64,000 nt of DNA from CAMEON01 sp045531965. GTDB lineage: Bacteria > Bacillota > Clostridia > Oscillospirales > CAG-272. Each line of letters starts with the position of its first letter. The stretch's first letter is position 1. The stretch lies in the NCBI GenBank assembly GCA_045531965.1, contig JAZSFA010000004.1, positions 44,181 to 108,180 on the forward strand, read 5' to 3'. Below, piece after piece: positions 7,582 through 15,975 of the stretch. Both the position numbers and the translations under genes were made by a program. Below the pieces are notes generated by a model that had not been told where the DNA came from, did no database searches, and worked only from the letters and a program-made list of their open reading frames with translations.

Positions 7582-7746
7582 ATGAAGCGCGCTGACGCGC
7601 ATGAAAAATGAAGCAGGGCTTCGCCCTATGAAGCGAGCCTTCGGCTCACAGAGAAGTTAGTGTGCGCTTCGCTTCATGCGAGCGAAGCGAGTGCTTCATA
7701 GAAGCCGTAAGGCTTCTGCTTCATATCGACGAAGTCGATGCTTCAT
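7582..7746. repeat. hairpin array with inverted ATGAAGC / GCTTCAT spacers
   Basis: Short unrelated hairpins (for example AGGGC-ttc-GCCCT, GAGCC-ttc-GGCTC, AGAAGCC-gtaa-GGCTTCT, ATCGAC-gaa-GTCGAT) are separated by ATGAAGC in the left half and by its reverse complement GCTTCAT in the right half. The halves are therefore mirror images in spacer orientation, and could fold back as one branched structure. The last spacer merges with the -35 box of the S23 gene promoter. Confidence 0.75.
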
Positions 7747-7774
7747 TGACAAAACAATGGTTTTATGCTATACT
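7746..7774 (+). promoter_or_regulatory. promoter of the four-helix-bundle gene
   Basis: TTGACA (7746-7751), 17-base spacer, TATACT (7769-7774). It abuts the hairpin array, so the array forms its immediate upstream region. Confidence 0.75.
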
Positions 7775-7825
7775 TTATTCAAAGGACGGTGATATTATGG
7801 CAAGCGATAAGCTTTCGGACAATCA

Positions 7826-8149
7826 ATGGATTTTGCAGTTCAAATTATCAATCTCGTTAAGCAATTAAAAGAACAAAGAGAAAGTATCATTTCCAATCAG
7901 ATTGGCAGAAGCGGCACATCTATTGGCGCAAACATTCGTGAAGCCAAATATGCACACGGCACAGCCGATTTTATTTCCAAAATGCAGATTGCGCTCAAAG
8001 AAGCAAACGAAACGGGCTATTGGTTGGAGTTACTCTATAAAACTAACTATATCGGAGAAGAGCAATATAACTTTTTGGAATCCAAATGTAAATCCCTGAG
8101 GGCAATGCTTGTTTCTTCAATTAACACCGCAAAAAACAATAACAAATAG
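7826..8149 (+). CDS. four-helix-bundle (S23/IVS-type) protein, frameshifted near its start
   Basis: The 107-residue frame carries the S23 hallmark RSGTSIGANIREAKYAH and the later IALKEANETGYWLELLY and LESKCKSLRAML helices. This family includes the proteins encoded by 23S rRNA intervening sequences and is related to the Avd accessory protein of diversity-generating retroelements. A normal N terminus (MASDKLSD-N/K-S, from ATG 7797 with its own ribosome site AAGGACGGTG) is present but one base out of frame: adding one A in the AA run at 7821-7822 restores KLSDKSMDFAVQIINLV. So this copy is either a recent pseudogene, uses ATG 7826, or reflects a sequencing error. Confidence 0.8.
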   Translation: MDFAVQIINLVKQLKEQRESIISNQIGRSGTSIGANIREAKYAHGTADFISKMQIALKEANETGYWLELLYKTNYIGEEQYNFLESKCKSLRAMLVSSINTAKNNNK

Positions 8150-8227
8150 TCTAATAGCATCAGTAAGAATCAAATATTTAATCAAATTGCAGAACTGCAA
8201 AAAAGCCTTGAGTCCATCAACAAAATA

Positions 8228-8437
8228 TTGTACAAGATTCAATGTGTAACCGATTCTCAATCCTATGTCGAGCAGGAAGATGGAGAGCCCATAACTCTCG
8301 ATTATCTTCCGGATGTGGCTATGGAAAAGATCAAGGCAATACGAGAAATCGTTTTAGAACGAGAAAAAACAATCAACAAAATGCTTGATTTCTACTTAAA
8401 GTTATATCAAGATTTAGAAACAGACAAAAAAGAATAA
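8228..8437 (+). CDS. small coiled-coil hypothetical protein
   Basis: A 69-residue frame from TTG 8228 encodes a charged, helix-rich protein (ITLDYLPDVAMEKIKAIREI, then KTINKMLDFYLKLYQDLE). The open frame continues upstream without a stop to the TAG of the S23 gene at 8147-8149, in the same frame, and that part (QIAELQKSLESINKIL) also looks like coding coiled coil. The true start may therefore have been lost (for example ATG changed to AAT AGC near 8153). I do not recognise the family. Confidence 0.4.
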   Translation: MYKIQCVTDSQSYVEQEDGEPITLDYLPDVAMEKIKAIREIVLEREKTINKMLDFYLKLYQDLETDKKE

Positions 8438-8648
8438 GGCATCTTTTTTGTCAACACGTCTCAAAACAAAAACGGTACGCCTCGCGTACCGTTTTTGTTT
8501 TGGTCGTGCTACGCACGAAACGGGCTCGGCTCCGCAAGCGAAGCGCAGCGGAATCCGGTTCGCATTTCCGCCGCAGAGCGCGTCGAGCTCGCTCGTAAGC
8601 GGCAAGGCGAGAAATCTTCGCCGAAGACGAAATACCGGGTGGCGCCAT
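8438..8648 (+). repeat. structured repeat, family A copy 3
   Basis: The unit starts GGCATCTTTTTTGTCAAC and has a perfect 19-bp stem (8462-8480 with 8484-8502) almost identical to that of copy 2, differing only in the loop. It then shares AATCCGGTTCGCATT, TCTTCGCCGAAGACGAA and the same ending ATACCGGGTGGCGCC as copy 2. It lies between the small ORF and the potassium genes and probably terminates both sides. Confidence 0.65.
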
Positions 8649-8702
8649 AGGTGGGCTTTTTGCCGCAAATCGCTCACCTTGTACTGTACGGCGCAAAAAA
8701 TA

Positions 8703-8731
8703 TTGACATGAACGCCCAAATGTGATATAAT
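8703..8731 (+). promoter_or_regulatory. promoter of the ktr operon
   Basis: TTGACA (8703-8708), 17-base spacer, TATAAT (8726-8731). The leader to the start codon is about 75 bases, too short for a ydaO/c-di-AMP riboswitch, which often controls such genes elsewhere. Confidence 0.85.
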
Positions 8732-8814
8732 GGCTGAAACGAATCATGGTTAAAGAAACCGGCTAACGGTAGATAGAGGATGTTGGTTCTTTATACTTTT
8801 TAGAGGAAAAACTT

Positions 8815-10176
8815 ATGAGGAGAAAAAAGAAATTCACGTTTTCAACCACGCAGATCATATTACTCAGCTTCCTTGTGACCATTCTCGTGGGCAGTGCGCT
8901 TTTGGCATTGCCGATAAGCTCCGCCACAGGGAGCGCTGTGCCATATCTTGACGCGCTCTTCACGGCAACCACCTCAACCTGCGTGACAGGTCTTGTTACG
9001 CTTCCCACGGTGTCCACATGGAGCTTCTTCGGACAGGTCGTCATTTTTTTGCTGATACAAATCGGCGGTCTTGGTATCATCACCGTTATGTCGGGGCTGA
9101 TGCTTCTTTTGAACAGAAAAATGGGCATAAGTGACCGATTGCTCATTCAGGATGCTTTCAATCTCAATACAATGTCAGGTCTTGCGAAATTTGTCAGGAA
9201 TGTACTGTTCGGCACGCTGATCATTGAAGGAATAGGGGCTATCCTGTATATGCTTGTGTTCGTCCCCGAATTCGGCGTGAAAGGTATTTGGATATCGGTG
9301 TTCAATTCGGTTTCTGCCTTCTGCAACGCAGGTATTGACATCATTGGGGAAAACAGTCTGTGCAATTACGCCACGAATCCCTTAATCAATACCGTCACCT
9401 CTGCGCTTATCATTCTCGGCGGTCTCGGCTATATCGTATGGTGGGACGTGCTTCGTGTCGTTAGAAGCCGGTCACAAAAGAATCGCAAGATATTCAGACA
9501 TCTGACCTTGCACTCAAAGATCGCGATTACGGTTACCGCAGTTCTCATTGTTTCAGGTGCGATTCTGTTTTTTATTTTTGAATACGCAAATCCGTTGACC
9601 ATAGGAGAGATGCCCCTCTTTGATAAAATTCAAGTATCCTTATTTCAATCGGTTACTACGAGGACTGCAGGATTTGCTTCGGTTCCGCAAGAGAATCTGA
9701 CGAACGCTTCTGCTGCCGTATCGATGATCTTGATGCTGATCGGCGGTTCTCCCGTTGGAACAGCAGGGGGTATAAAAACCGTAACCATTGCTGTTCTCAT
9801 ATGTTCGGCGTTTGCTACCATCAGAAACAAGAACGGCACGACGCTGTTCGGTCGCCGTGTTTCCGAGGACTCGGTGAAAAAGGCTGTTGCCGTAGCGGTC
9901 GCATTCCTCATCATATGCGCTACATCAACGATATGCTTGATGGCAACGAGCAACGCATCTGCTCTTGATGCGGTATATGAAACGGTCAGCGCCACGGCGA
10001 CCGTCGGTCTTTCAAGAAATTTAACGGCAACGCTCAACACCTTTGGAAAGATGATGATCATCGTAACGATGTATTTTGGCAGAGTCGGCCCCATATCACT
10101 TGCGGTGGCGCTCGGTAGGAAAAACGAAAGTCAGAACGTTATTTCCGAGCCGACGGAAGATATCAGTATAGGATAA
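8815..10176 (+). CDS. ktrB: Trk/Ktr-type potassium uptake channel subunit
   Basis: The 453-residue integral membrane protein has the four-fold M1-P-M2 architecture of TrkH/KtrB. The four selectivity-filter segments are visible: TSTCVTGL, SAFCNAGID, TRTAGFAS and SATATVGLS. A GGSPVGTAGGIKT loop, conserved in KtrB, follows the third repeat. It imports K+ (often Na+ coupled) in complex with the cytosolic gating ring encoded next. Size is normal for KtrB, shorter than TrkH of proteobacteria. The ribosome site AGAGGAAA precedes ATG 8815. Gap to ktrA is 11 bases. Confidence 0.95.
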   Translation: MRRKKKFTFSTTQIILLSFLVTILVGSALLALPISSATGSAVPYLDALFTATTSTCVTGLVTLPTVSTWSFFGQVVIFLLIQIGGLGIITVMSGLMLLLNRKMGISDRLLIQDAFNLNTMSGLAKFVRNVLFGTLIIEGIGAILYMLVFVPEFGVKGIWISVFNSVSAFCNAGIDIIGENSLCNYATNPLINTVTSALIILGGLGYIVWWDVLRVVRSRSQKNRKIFRHLTLHSKIAITVTAVLIVSGAILFFIFEYANPLTIGEMPLFDKIQVSLFQSVTTRTAGFASVPQENLTNASAAVSMILMLIGGSPVGTAGGIKTVTIAVLICSAFATIRNKNGTTLFGRRVSEDSVKKAVAVAVAFLIICATSTICLMATSNASALDAVYETVSATATVGLSRNLTATLNTFGKMMIIVTMYFGRVGPISLAVALGRKNESQNVISEPTEDISIG

Positions 10177-10187
10177 GGAGAAGAAAA

Positions 10188-10838
10188 ATGAAAGCGAAGA
10201 AATCATATGCAGTCTTTGGACTCGGAAGATACGGCACAGCCGTGGCAAAAGAGCTTGTGGAAAACGGTATGGAGGTTATCGCCGTGGATGCCGAGGAAAG
10301 AATTATCAACGACGCGGCGGCATATCTTCCTGTGTGCAAGTGTGCCGACGTGACCGATGCGGAGGTCATCTCCCGTCTTGGCATCGGTAATATTGATACG
10401 GTTATCGTTTGTATGGCAAACAACCTTGAAGCGAGCGTGATGGCGGTCACGCTTTGCAAGGAGGCTGGTGTGAAGACCGTTATCGCAAAATGTGCCAGCG
10501 AGATGCAGCAAAAAATATTGCTTCGTGTGGGCGCGGATCAGGTGGTTATCCCTGAAAACGAGTCAGGCATACGCCTTGCTAAAAACCTGATAAGCTCAGG
10601 CTTTATTGACATGATTTCTCTGTCAAAGGATGTGTCTATGGTCGAGATTGACGTGAAGGACGAATGGTGTGGTAAAAACCTGATCGAGTTGAACCTCCGT
10701 AAAAAATACGGCTTCAATATCGTCGCTATCAAAAAAGGCGAGAAGGTCAATGTAAATATCAATCCCGAGCAAGTGCTGGATGCAGAAACTACACTGATCG
10801 TTATTATAAACACGGCGAAATTAGGAAAATTAAAATAA
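10188..10838 (+). CDS. ktrA: KtrA/TrkA gating subunit with RCK domain
   Basis: This 216-residue cytosolic protein begins with a Rossmann RCK_N domain (AVFGLGRYGTAVAKELVENG, with the GxGxxG loop, then IAVDAEE, the ribose-binding acidic end of strand 2). A TrkA_C domain occupies about residues 135-216 (VEIDVKDEWCGKNLIELNLR). It binds adenine nucleotides and gates the KtrB channel; many KtrA proteins also bind c-di-AMP through the C-terminal domain. AGGAGAAG precedes ATG 10188. It is the last gene of the operon. Confidence 0.95.
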   Translation: MKAKKSYAVFGLGRYGTAVAKELVENGMEVIAVDAEERIINDAAAYLPVCKCADVTDAEVISRLGIGNIDTVIVCMANNLEASVMAVTLCKEAGVKTVIAKCASEMQQKILLRVGADQVVIPENESGIRLAKNLISSGFIDMISLSKDVSMVEIDVKDEWCGKNLIELNLRKKYGFNIVAIKKGEKVNVNINPEQVLDAETTLIVIINTAKLGKLK

Positions 10839-10868
10839 ACCATCAAATGCCAATTTGTCAGGGAAAAG

Positions 10869-10990
10869 CGTGGCATCTTTTTGTCAACGTGCCGGGGAGA
10901 AGGAAGCGCAACGCGTGTCCTTCTCTTTTGGTTTTGTACGTCCTCCTCGCGAAGGAAATCGCTTTTCTCCTGAAGGCGAAATGACGAAGA
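10869..10990 (+). terminator. terminator hairpin and diverged family A-like repeat
   Basis: GGCATCTTTTTGTCAAC at the start matches the first bases of family A copy 3. A stem GAGAAGGA (10897-10904) with TCCTTCTC (10918-10925) and TTTT ends ktrA transcription, then GAAGGCGAAATGACG resembles the 3' block of the family A units. It is a shortened or decayed relative. Confidence 0.5.
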
Positions 10991-11022
10991 AAGCACCGTC
11001 TTGAAATATTCCCACGAGGATA

Positions 11023-11051
11023 TTGAAAAGCGCTTCCAAGTGTGCTATAAT
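11023..11051 (+). promoter_or_regulatory. promoter
   Basis: TTGAAA (11023-11028), 17-base spacer, TATAAT (11046-11051), 26 bases before the ATG of the hypothetical gene. Confidence 0.75.
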
Positions 11052-11077
11052 AGGAAAAAACAAAAAGGAGCTCAAAC

Positions 11078-11593
11078 ATGAAGAATCTGATTCCCTCCAA
11101 GGACAATTCCATCGAGCCCCGCGGTGCGATTGGAAAACAAAAGTGCGGCATCATCTTTTGGCAAAAAACAGGTTTTTTGAGACATTGTAATGATCTTGGA
11201 TTTCAGGCCATGATCACATTGATAAATAAGAGCTTTTCTCCGACGAATATTCAAAATCACGGTGAGTATTGCTTTATTCAGTTTGATAATAACGAAGAAA
11301 AAATACTTTACCTTTCGCTAAAAAAAGAAAAGGATTCCAAGCATTGTTTTATATATGGCGAATCTCACACCGTGTATGCTGATGCTGATTTTCATGTGTT
11401 TGTGTTGGATATAGTCAGCTATATCGGCAAACAGCTTGGATGCAAATTTTATGTGGATGATGCTACGGACTATGTGGAACACCGTTCTGTCGAAAAGCTT
11501 AACGGATACATCTCAAACTTTGAAATTTCCTACTTTGAATCTCCGGATTTGTTGAGGGAAGCACTATTGAAAACCAAAAACATGAATGTCTGA
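11078..11593 (+). CDS. hypothetical protein
   Basis: A 171-residue soluble protein with AAAAAGGAG before ATG 11078 and a promoter at 11023-11051, so it is a real gene. It contains a GIIFWQKTGFLRHCNDLGF segment, an acidic strand EKILYLSLKKEKDSKH and FHVFVLDIVSYIGKQLGCKF, suggesting a mixed alpha/beta fold. No family is recognised, and no signal peptide or membrane helix is seen. A GH43 gene follows after 22 bases, but the sequence gives no functional link. Confidence 0.7.
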   Translation: MKNLIPSKDNSIEPRGAIGKQKCGIIFWQKTGFLRHCNDLGFQAMITLINKSFSPTNIQNHGEYCFIQFDNNEEKILYLSLKKEKDSKHCFIYGESHTVYADADFHVFVLDIVSYIGKQLGCKFYVDDATDYVEHRSVEKLNGYISNFEISYFESPDLLREALLKTKNMNV

Positions 11594-11615
11594 ATCATAC
11601 GGAAGGACAAATATT

Positions 11616-12536
11616 ATGAAGCTGCAATTTGACGTGACGGGCAAGCACCAGCCCGACCCCTTTATCTTTGAGGACGGGGGCAAGCTCTATCTATACGTGA
11701 CCGCCAAGGCGGGCGTGGAGGCATACTCCGCCGACGATCTATTCGGGGTCTGGCACTACGAGGGGATCGTGGCCGCCTTTGAGGGGCGGTATGATTATTG
11801 GGCGCCCTCGGTCTTTAAATACGGTGACCGCTACTATATCTACGTTTCCTGCTCCACCGACGGGGAATTTCAGTATATGCACGGGGCGGTCGCGGACTCC
11901 CCCTTGGGTCCCTTTGAACACGAGGTATGTTTTTACAAGCGCTTTTCCATTGATTCCCATGTGGTAGAGACGGATGACGGTCTCTTTTTATGGTACGCCG
12001 AGGATAATGTGGCTTGTGACCGTGTGGGCACACGCATCTATGTAGATAAGCTCATTGATCCCTTGACCCCCGCGAACAACCCCAAGGAGGTCATCGTCCC
12101 TACCATGGACGAGGAGATCTTCAAGCGCAACCGCTTCGGTGACGGCCGTGATTGGCATACCGTCGAGGGGGCTTTCTGGTTTAAAGAAGGGGACTGGCAG
12201 TATGTGATGTACAGCGCGGGTTGTTATGATAACGACTCCTACCACATCGGTTACGCCGCCGCCCGTTTGGGTGAGCAAGATCTGACCCGTGTGGATTTTG
12301 TCAAGCACACGGCGAACGGTGCCTTTGACCCCGTCATGATCAAGAATGATTTTGAAGAGGGCACGGGGCATCACAGCGTGATCAAGTATCAAGGTCAGTA
12401 TTACGCCGTCTACCACGGACGAGACCCCATCCATGACGCACGTGGGGAATTTGAGGAAGCGAGAACCTCGAGGGTGTGTAAGCTTCACGTCCGCGACGGT
12501 CTGATCACCGCGGAGCGGTACGAAGATCACGTCTGA
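11616..12536 (+). CDS. glycoside hydrolase family 43 protein
   Basis: The 306-residue protein has a five-bladed beta-propeller pattern. Likely catalytic residues are Asp14 in GKHQPDPFIF (general base), Asp113 in SIDSHV (pKa modulator) and Glu184 in TVEGAFWF (general acid). GH43 enzymes remove arabinose or xylose, or less often galactose, from plant polysaccharides and oligosaccharides. There is no signal peptide, so it should act in the cytoplasm on imported oligosaccharides. AAGGA precedes ATG 11616. A longer frame upstream overlaps the previous gene and is unlikely. The MFS transporter 75 bases downstream could import its substrate. Confidence 0.85.
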   Translation: MKLQFDVTGKHQPDPFIFEDGGKLYLYVTAKAGVEAYSADDLFGVWHYEGIVAAFEGRYDYWAPSVFKYGDRYYIYVSCSTDGEFQYMHGAVADSPLGPFEHEVCFYKRFSIDSHVVETDDGLFLWYAEDNVACDRVGTRIYVDKLIDPLTPANNPKEVIVPTMDEEIFKRNRFGDGRDWHTVEGAFWFKEGDWQYVMYSAGCYDNDSYHIGYAAARLGEQDLTRVDFVKHTANGAFDPVMIKNDFEEGTGHHSVIKYQGQYYAVYHGRDPIHDARGEFEEARTSRVCKLHVRDGLITAERYEDHV

Positions 12537-12549
12537 CTTCATCAAGTCC

Positions 12550-12578
12550 TTGTCATTTCTGCCGTTCTATGGTATCAT
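12550..12578 (+). promoter_or_regulatory. promoter of the MFS gene
   Basis: TTGTCA (12550-12555), 17-base spacer, TATCAT (12573-12578), 33 bases before the start codon. Confidence 0.6.
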
Positions 12579-12611
12579 CTGCCTATATCCTGCTTTAAAA
12601 GGAGACCTTTC

Positions 12612-13856
12612 ATGTCCCAACCGAATTATAAAAGAACAAAGCTCGCTTGCTATACCGCCTATTTCACCATGTCCTCCATCTTCTGCCTGCCCCCGATCCT
12701 GTTCATGACCCTGCGGGAGACCTTCGGCATTTCATACACACTTCTCGGGACGTTGGTGTTGGTCAATTTCTGTACCCAACTGGGCATTGACCTGATCTTT
12801 ACCGCCTTTTCAAAGAAATTCAACGCAAAAAAGATCGTCCGTGTCATGCCCCTCATCACCTCGGCGGGGTTGTTCATCTACGCCCTGATCCCCACCATTT
12901 TCCCAAATATCGCCTACGCGGGACTGCTTCTCGGCACCTTTGTTTTCTCGATATCCGCAGGACTTTCCGAGGTGATGCTCAGCCCCGCCATCGCGGCGAT
13001 CCCCTCAGATAACCCCCAAAGGGACATGAGTATGCTCCACTCCCTCTATGCCTTCGGCGTGTTTTTCGTGGCGGTGGTCAGCACCGTGTTCCTCAAGCTC
13101 TTTGGCAACGAGAACTGGATGATCCTCGTCATGTTCTTCGCCCTCCTGCCCATCATCGCGGCGGTGATGTTCATGATCTCTCCCATGCCCGACATGAGCG
13201 GGGCGGAGAGCAGCGAAGGTGTGAAGGGGGCGAAAAGGCATGCTTTCGGCGTCGCCCTATGCGTGGCTTGCATCTTCTTTGGCAGCTGTGCCGAAAACGC
13301 CATGTCCAACTGGGTGTCGGGCTACATGGAAACCGCCCTGCATATCGACAAGGCACTGGGCGATATCCTTGGCCTTGCGGGCTTTGCCATCCTTCTGGGT
13401 CTTGCCCGTATCGGCTATGCCAAGTTTGGTAAAAACATCTCCCGTGTCCTGCTCATCGGCATGATCGGTGCGACGGTCTGCTATTTGGTGATTACCTTCT
13501 CCGGCGGCGTGGTGCCTGCCATGATCGCCTGCGCCCTGACGGGTCTGTTCACCGCCATGCTGTGGCCGGGAACTCTCATCATGATGGAAGAAAAGATGCC
13601 CGCTCTCGGTGTCACGGCTTATGCGCTTATGGCGGCGGGCGGCGACTTCGGCGCGGCACTCGCCCCACAGCTTTTGGGCATCGTCACCGATACCGTCTCG
13701 GCGTCAAGCTTCGCGGCGGAGTTGGGCGCGACTCTGAACCTCACCGCCGAGCAGGTTGGTCTCAAGGCGGGAATGCTGGTGACGGCGATTTTTCCCATCC
13801 TCGGTACGGTGGTGGTGATCGTGGCTATGCGGTATTTCAAAAAGCGGGCGAAGTGA
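12612..13856 (+). CDS. MFS transporter
   Basis: This 414-residue protein shows about twelve hydrophobic helices in two halves joined by a polar loop (DMSGAESSEGVKGAKRH) near residue 200. An RIGYAKFGKN loop in the second half and NFCTQLGIDLIF in the first are typical of sugar and glycoside porters of the major facilitator superfamily. AAAAGGAGACC precedes ATG 12612. Placement between a GH43 and a Gfo/Idh/MocA oxidoreductase supports import of a plant-derived saccharide, but the substrate cannot be read from sequence. A terminator follows directly. Confidence 0.85.
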   Translation: MSQPNYKRTKLACYTAYFTMSSIFCLPPILFMTLRETFGISYTLLGTLVLVNFCTQLGIDLIFTAFSKKFNAKKIVRVMPLITSAGLFIYALIPTIFPNIAYAGLLLGTFVFSISAGLSEVMLSPAIAAIPSDNPQRDMSMLHSLYAFGVFFVAVVSTVFLKLFGNENWMILVMFFALLPIIAAVMFMISPMPDMSGAESSEGVKGAKRHAFGVALCVACIFFGSCAENAMSNWVSGYMETALHIDKALGDILGLAGFAILLGLARIGYAKFGKNISRVLLIGMIGATVCYLVITFSGGVVPAMIACALTGLFTAMLWPGTLIMMEEKMPALGVTAYALMAAGGDFGAALAPQLLGIVTDTVSASSFAAELGATLNLTAEQVGLKAGMLVTAIFPILGTVVVIVAMRYFKKRAK

Positions 13857-13862
13857 GATGCG

Positions 13863-13890
13863 AAAAAGACACCTTCGGGTGCCTTTTTTG
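13863..13890 (+). terminator. intrinsic terminator
   Basis: AAAAAGACACC-TTCG-GGTGCCTTTTTT; stable UUCG tetraloop with one internal mismatch and a six-T run. It closes the MFS gene. Confidence 0.85.
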
Positions 13891-13915
13891 TTTCAAATTA
13901 TGTTATGCCATCCTC

Positions 13916-13944
13916 TTTACATCCGTCGGGATTTGTGCTATAAT
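13916..13944 (+). promoter_or_regulatory. promoter with extended -10
   Basis: TTTACA (13916-13921), 17-base spacer, TATAAT (13939-13944) preceded by TGTGC. Drives the oxidoreductase gene at 13996. Confidence 0.75.
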
Positions 13945-13995
13945 AACATGGGTTTGAAAAATCTTATAATGAATATACAGAAAGGAAATTCCATT

Positions 13996-14952
13996 ATGAA
14001 ACTCAAAGTAGCCGAGATCGGCATGGGCGGCATCAGCGGCGCCCACGTACCCGCATGGAAGCGGATGGAAGACGTAGAGCTGGTCGCCATTTGCGACGTT
14101 CGCCCCGAGATGATGGACCGCTATGACGGTCACATTACTGCCCGCAAGTATACGGATTTTGATGAAATGCTGGAGCGCGAGGAGATCGACATCCTGGACA
14201 TCACTCTGCCCACCTATATGCACGCCGATTATGCGGTCAAGGCACTTGATCGAGGTATCCACGTGGTCAGCGAGAAGCCCATCTCCCTGCGCCGCGAGGA
14301 CGTAGCCCGCGTGTACGCTGCCGCCGAGCGAAACGGCAAGTGCTTTATGGTCGCTCACGTTTTGCGCTTCTGGCCCGAGTATCTCTACCTCAAGGACTGC
14401 ATGGACAGCGGTCGCTTCGGCAAGCTGGTCAGCGGCACCATGACCCGCATCGGCGCCATCCCCCAGAGTAGCTGGGACGGCTGGATGCAGGATCCCGAGC
14501 GCAGCGGCATGGTGCCTTTCGACCTCCACATCCACGATCTGGACTTCCTTGTCTATACGCTGGGTAAGCCTGCCGTGGAACATATCTTCCACGGCATGGA
14601 CTATATGCACACCATTTATCGCTATGGCGACATCCGTATCGCCTGCGAGTCCGCCTGGTTCCACGCACCCGTCCCCTTCCAGGCGACCTTCCGTATGCAA
14701 TTTGAGAAGGCTGTGCTGGAATTTACCGGCGGCGCTCTTAACATTTTCAAGGAGGACTGGACCACCAGCACGCTGGACATGGCAAGCAGCGTGGAGGAAG
14801 GGAACTACATTCCTCAGTCCGACGGCTACTTCAACGAGCTTCGCTACTTCGTGGATTGCGTCAAGGAAGGGAAGAAGCCCGAGATCGTCAAGCCCCACGA
14901 GCTGGAGACGGTGCTGGATGTCATCGCCATCATCAACGCCGCCAAGGATTGA
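13996..14952 (+). CDS. Gfo/Idh/MocA-family oxidoreductase
   Basis: The 318-residue protein has an N-terminal NAD(P)-binding Rossmann fold (VAEIGMGGISGAHVPAW) and the family motif SEKPISL with the catalytic lysine. The C-terminal alpha/beta domain carries DLHIHDLD, the conserved Asp-His pair that binds the substrate. Members oxidise or reduce sugars, inositols and their amino derivatives with NAD(P)H. AGAAAGGAAA precedes ATG 13996; the longer upstream frame crosses the promoter and is excluded. Neighbouring GH43 and MFS genes suggest a role in sugar catabolism. Confidence 0.9.
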   Translation: MKLKVAEIGMGGISGAHVPAWKRMEDVELVAICDVRPEMMDRYDGHITARKYTDFDEMLEREEIDILDITLPTYMHADYAVKALDRGIHVVSEKPISLRREDVARVYAAAERNGKCFMVAHVLRFWPEYLYLKDCMDSGRFGKLVSGTMTRIGAIPQSSWDGWMQDPERSGMVPFDLHIHDLDFLVYTLGKPAVEHIFHGMDYMHTIYRYGDIRIACESAWFHAPVPFQATFRMQFEKAVLEFTGGALNIFKEDWTTSTLDMASSVEEGNYIPQSDGYFNELRYFVDCVKEGKKPEIVKPHELETVLDVIAIINAAKD

Positions 14953-14973
14953 TCTACGCCCAAAGGAGTACTT

Positions 14974-15975
14974 ATGAAAATCATTGAAACCCGACTCACG
15001 GAGCAAGAATTTCTTGAAAGAATGGAGAAGTTTTGTCAGCAGAAGGAGCGCTTTGACAAGGGATACTCCGATCGTGAGACCTTTGTTTATGCCCGAAAAG
15101 AACAGAAATTCTGGCTTGGCAGACACTTTGCCCATGCCGGCAGAAGCGATGGCTTTGCCAACGATCGCGTCAACGGCAAATATACCGTCAGCGACCAAGG
15201 GCTTGTCACCGTGTCCTATCGCTTCGGCAAGCACCCCCTTTTGATGATCCCTCATCTGATCTCCTTTGTGGCGGGCGCGGCAATCGCTGTCCCGGTGATC
15301 GACAAAGCGATAGGGCACGAAGGATTTTATTGGCGCGCCGGACTTTTTGCCCTGTGCTTCCTCATCTTCGGCGTGATCGGACTCTTTAGCAGCCGAAAGG
15401 AAAAGGCATCCCAGGAGGAGCATTTGCAATACATTTGCGGTGTCCTTGCAGAGAAAACGGCAGAGGGCGTGCCTGCGGAAGCGGAGACGGTGGACGTCAG
15501 CCTGATCAACGACGGCGACGTGTACCCGATTGTGGTGGAAAGCCAAGGGACGTCCTACCTGACCCTCTATTACTACACGGCTGACGGCGATGGGGTGCTG
15601 AACGATGGGCAGGATATGATCTATTTTAAGGACGAAGCCCAGATGCAACGCTTTTGCCTTTCCCACAAGCTGAATCAGGCATCGGAGGAGGCGGTTTACC
15701 GTTTTGATGCCCCCGTTGATAACGCCCGTGACCATCGCCGCATCTTAGGGCGCTGGAACCTTTTGAATACCATGTCTCAAACCTTGCAAATTCCCTATGA
15801 AGGGAGCAGCGAAGCGCACGACGAGCTGTATGAGCATCTGTTTTCTCGCGGCTTGCCCTCCGACGAGCCCATCCCCTTCACAGACTTCGACGAGGCGCAA
15901 GTGGCTGAGTTGAACGCTGTTTTCGAGGATAAGGATGCCTTGCTCACCCGTTTCCGCCTCTATCGCGAGGGATAA
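14974..15975 (+). CDS. hypothetical membrane protein
   Basis: A 333-residue protein with CAAAGGAG before ATG 14974, 21 bases after the oxidoreductase, so probably cotranscribed. Two adjacent membrane helices lie at about residues 88-107 and 115-137 (LLMIPHLISFVAGAAIAVPV, then GLFALCFLIFGVIGLF). A hydrophilic N-terminal region and a long C-terminal domain flank them. The domain has an acidic TADGDGVLNDGQDMIYF stretch that could bind metal. The family is not recognised. Confidence 0.65.
   Translation: MKIIETRLTEQEFLERMEKFCQQKERFDKGYSDRETFVYARKEQKFWLGRHFAHAGRSDGFANDRVNGKYTVSDQGLVTVSYRFGKHPLLMIPHLISFVAGAAIAVPVIDKAIGHEGFYWRAGLFALCFLIFGVIGLFSSRKEKASQEEHLQYICGVLAEKTAEGVPAEAETVDVSLINDGDVYPIVVESQGTSYLTLYYYTADGDGVLNDGQDMIYFKDEAQMQRFCLSHKLNQASEEAVYRFDAPVDNARDHRRILGRWNLLNTMSQTLQIPYEGSSEAHDELYEHLFSRGLPSDEPIPFTDFDEAQVAELNAVFEDKDALLTRFRLYREG

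Noticed and set aside
7389..7602. Short frames on both strands through the structured repeats
   Set aside because: They arise from GC-rich palindromes; composition is arginine/serine-rich noise and there are no start signals.
8732..8814. c-di-AMP (ydaO) riboswitch upstream of ktrB
   Set aside because: The leader is far shorter than the ydaO aptamer and lacks its conserved blocks.
13903..15735. A 610-codon minus-strand frame across two plus-strand genes
   Set aside because: Antisense shadow over the oxidoreductase and membrane-protein genes, which have ribosome sites and family motifs; the minus frame has neither.
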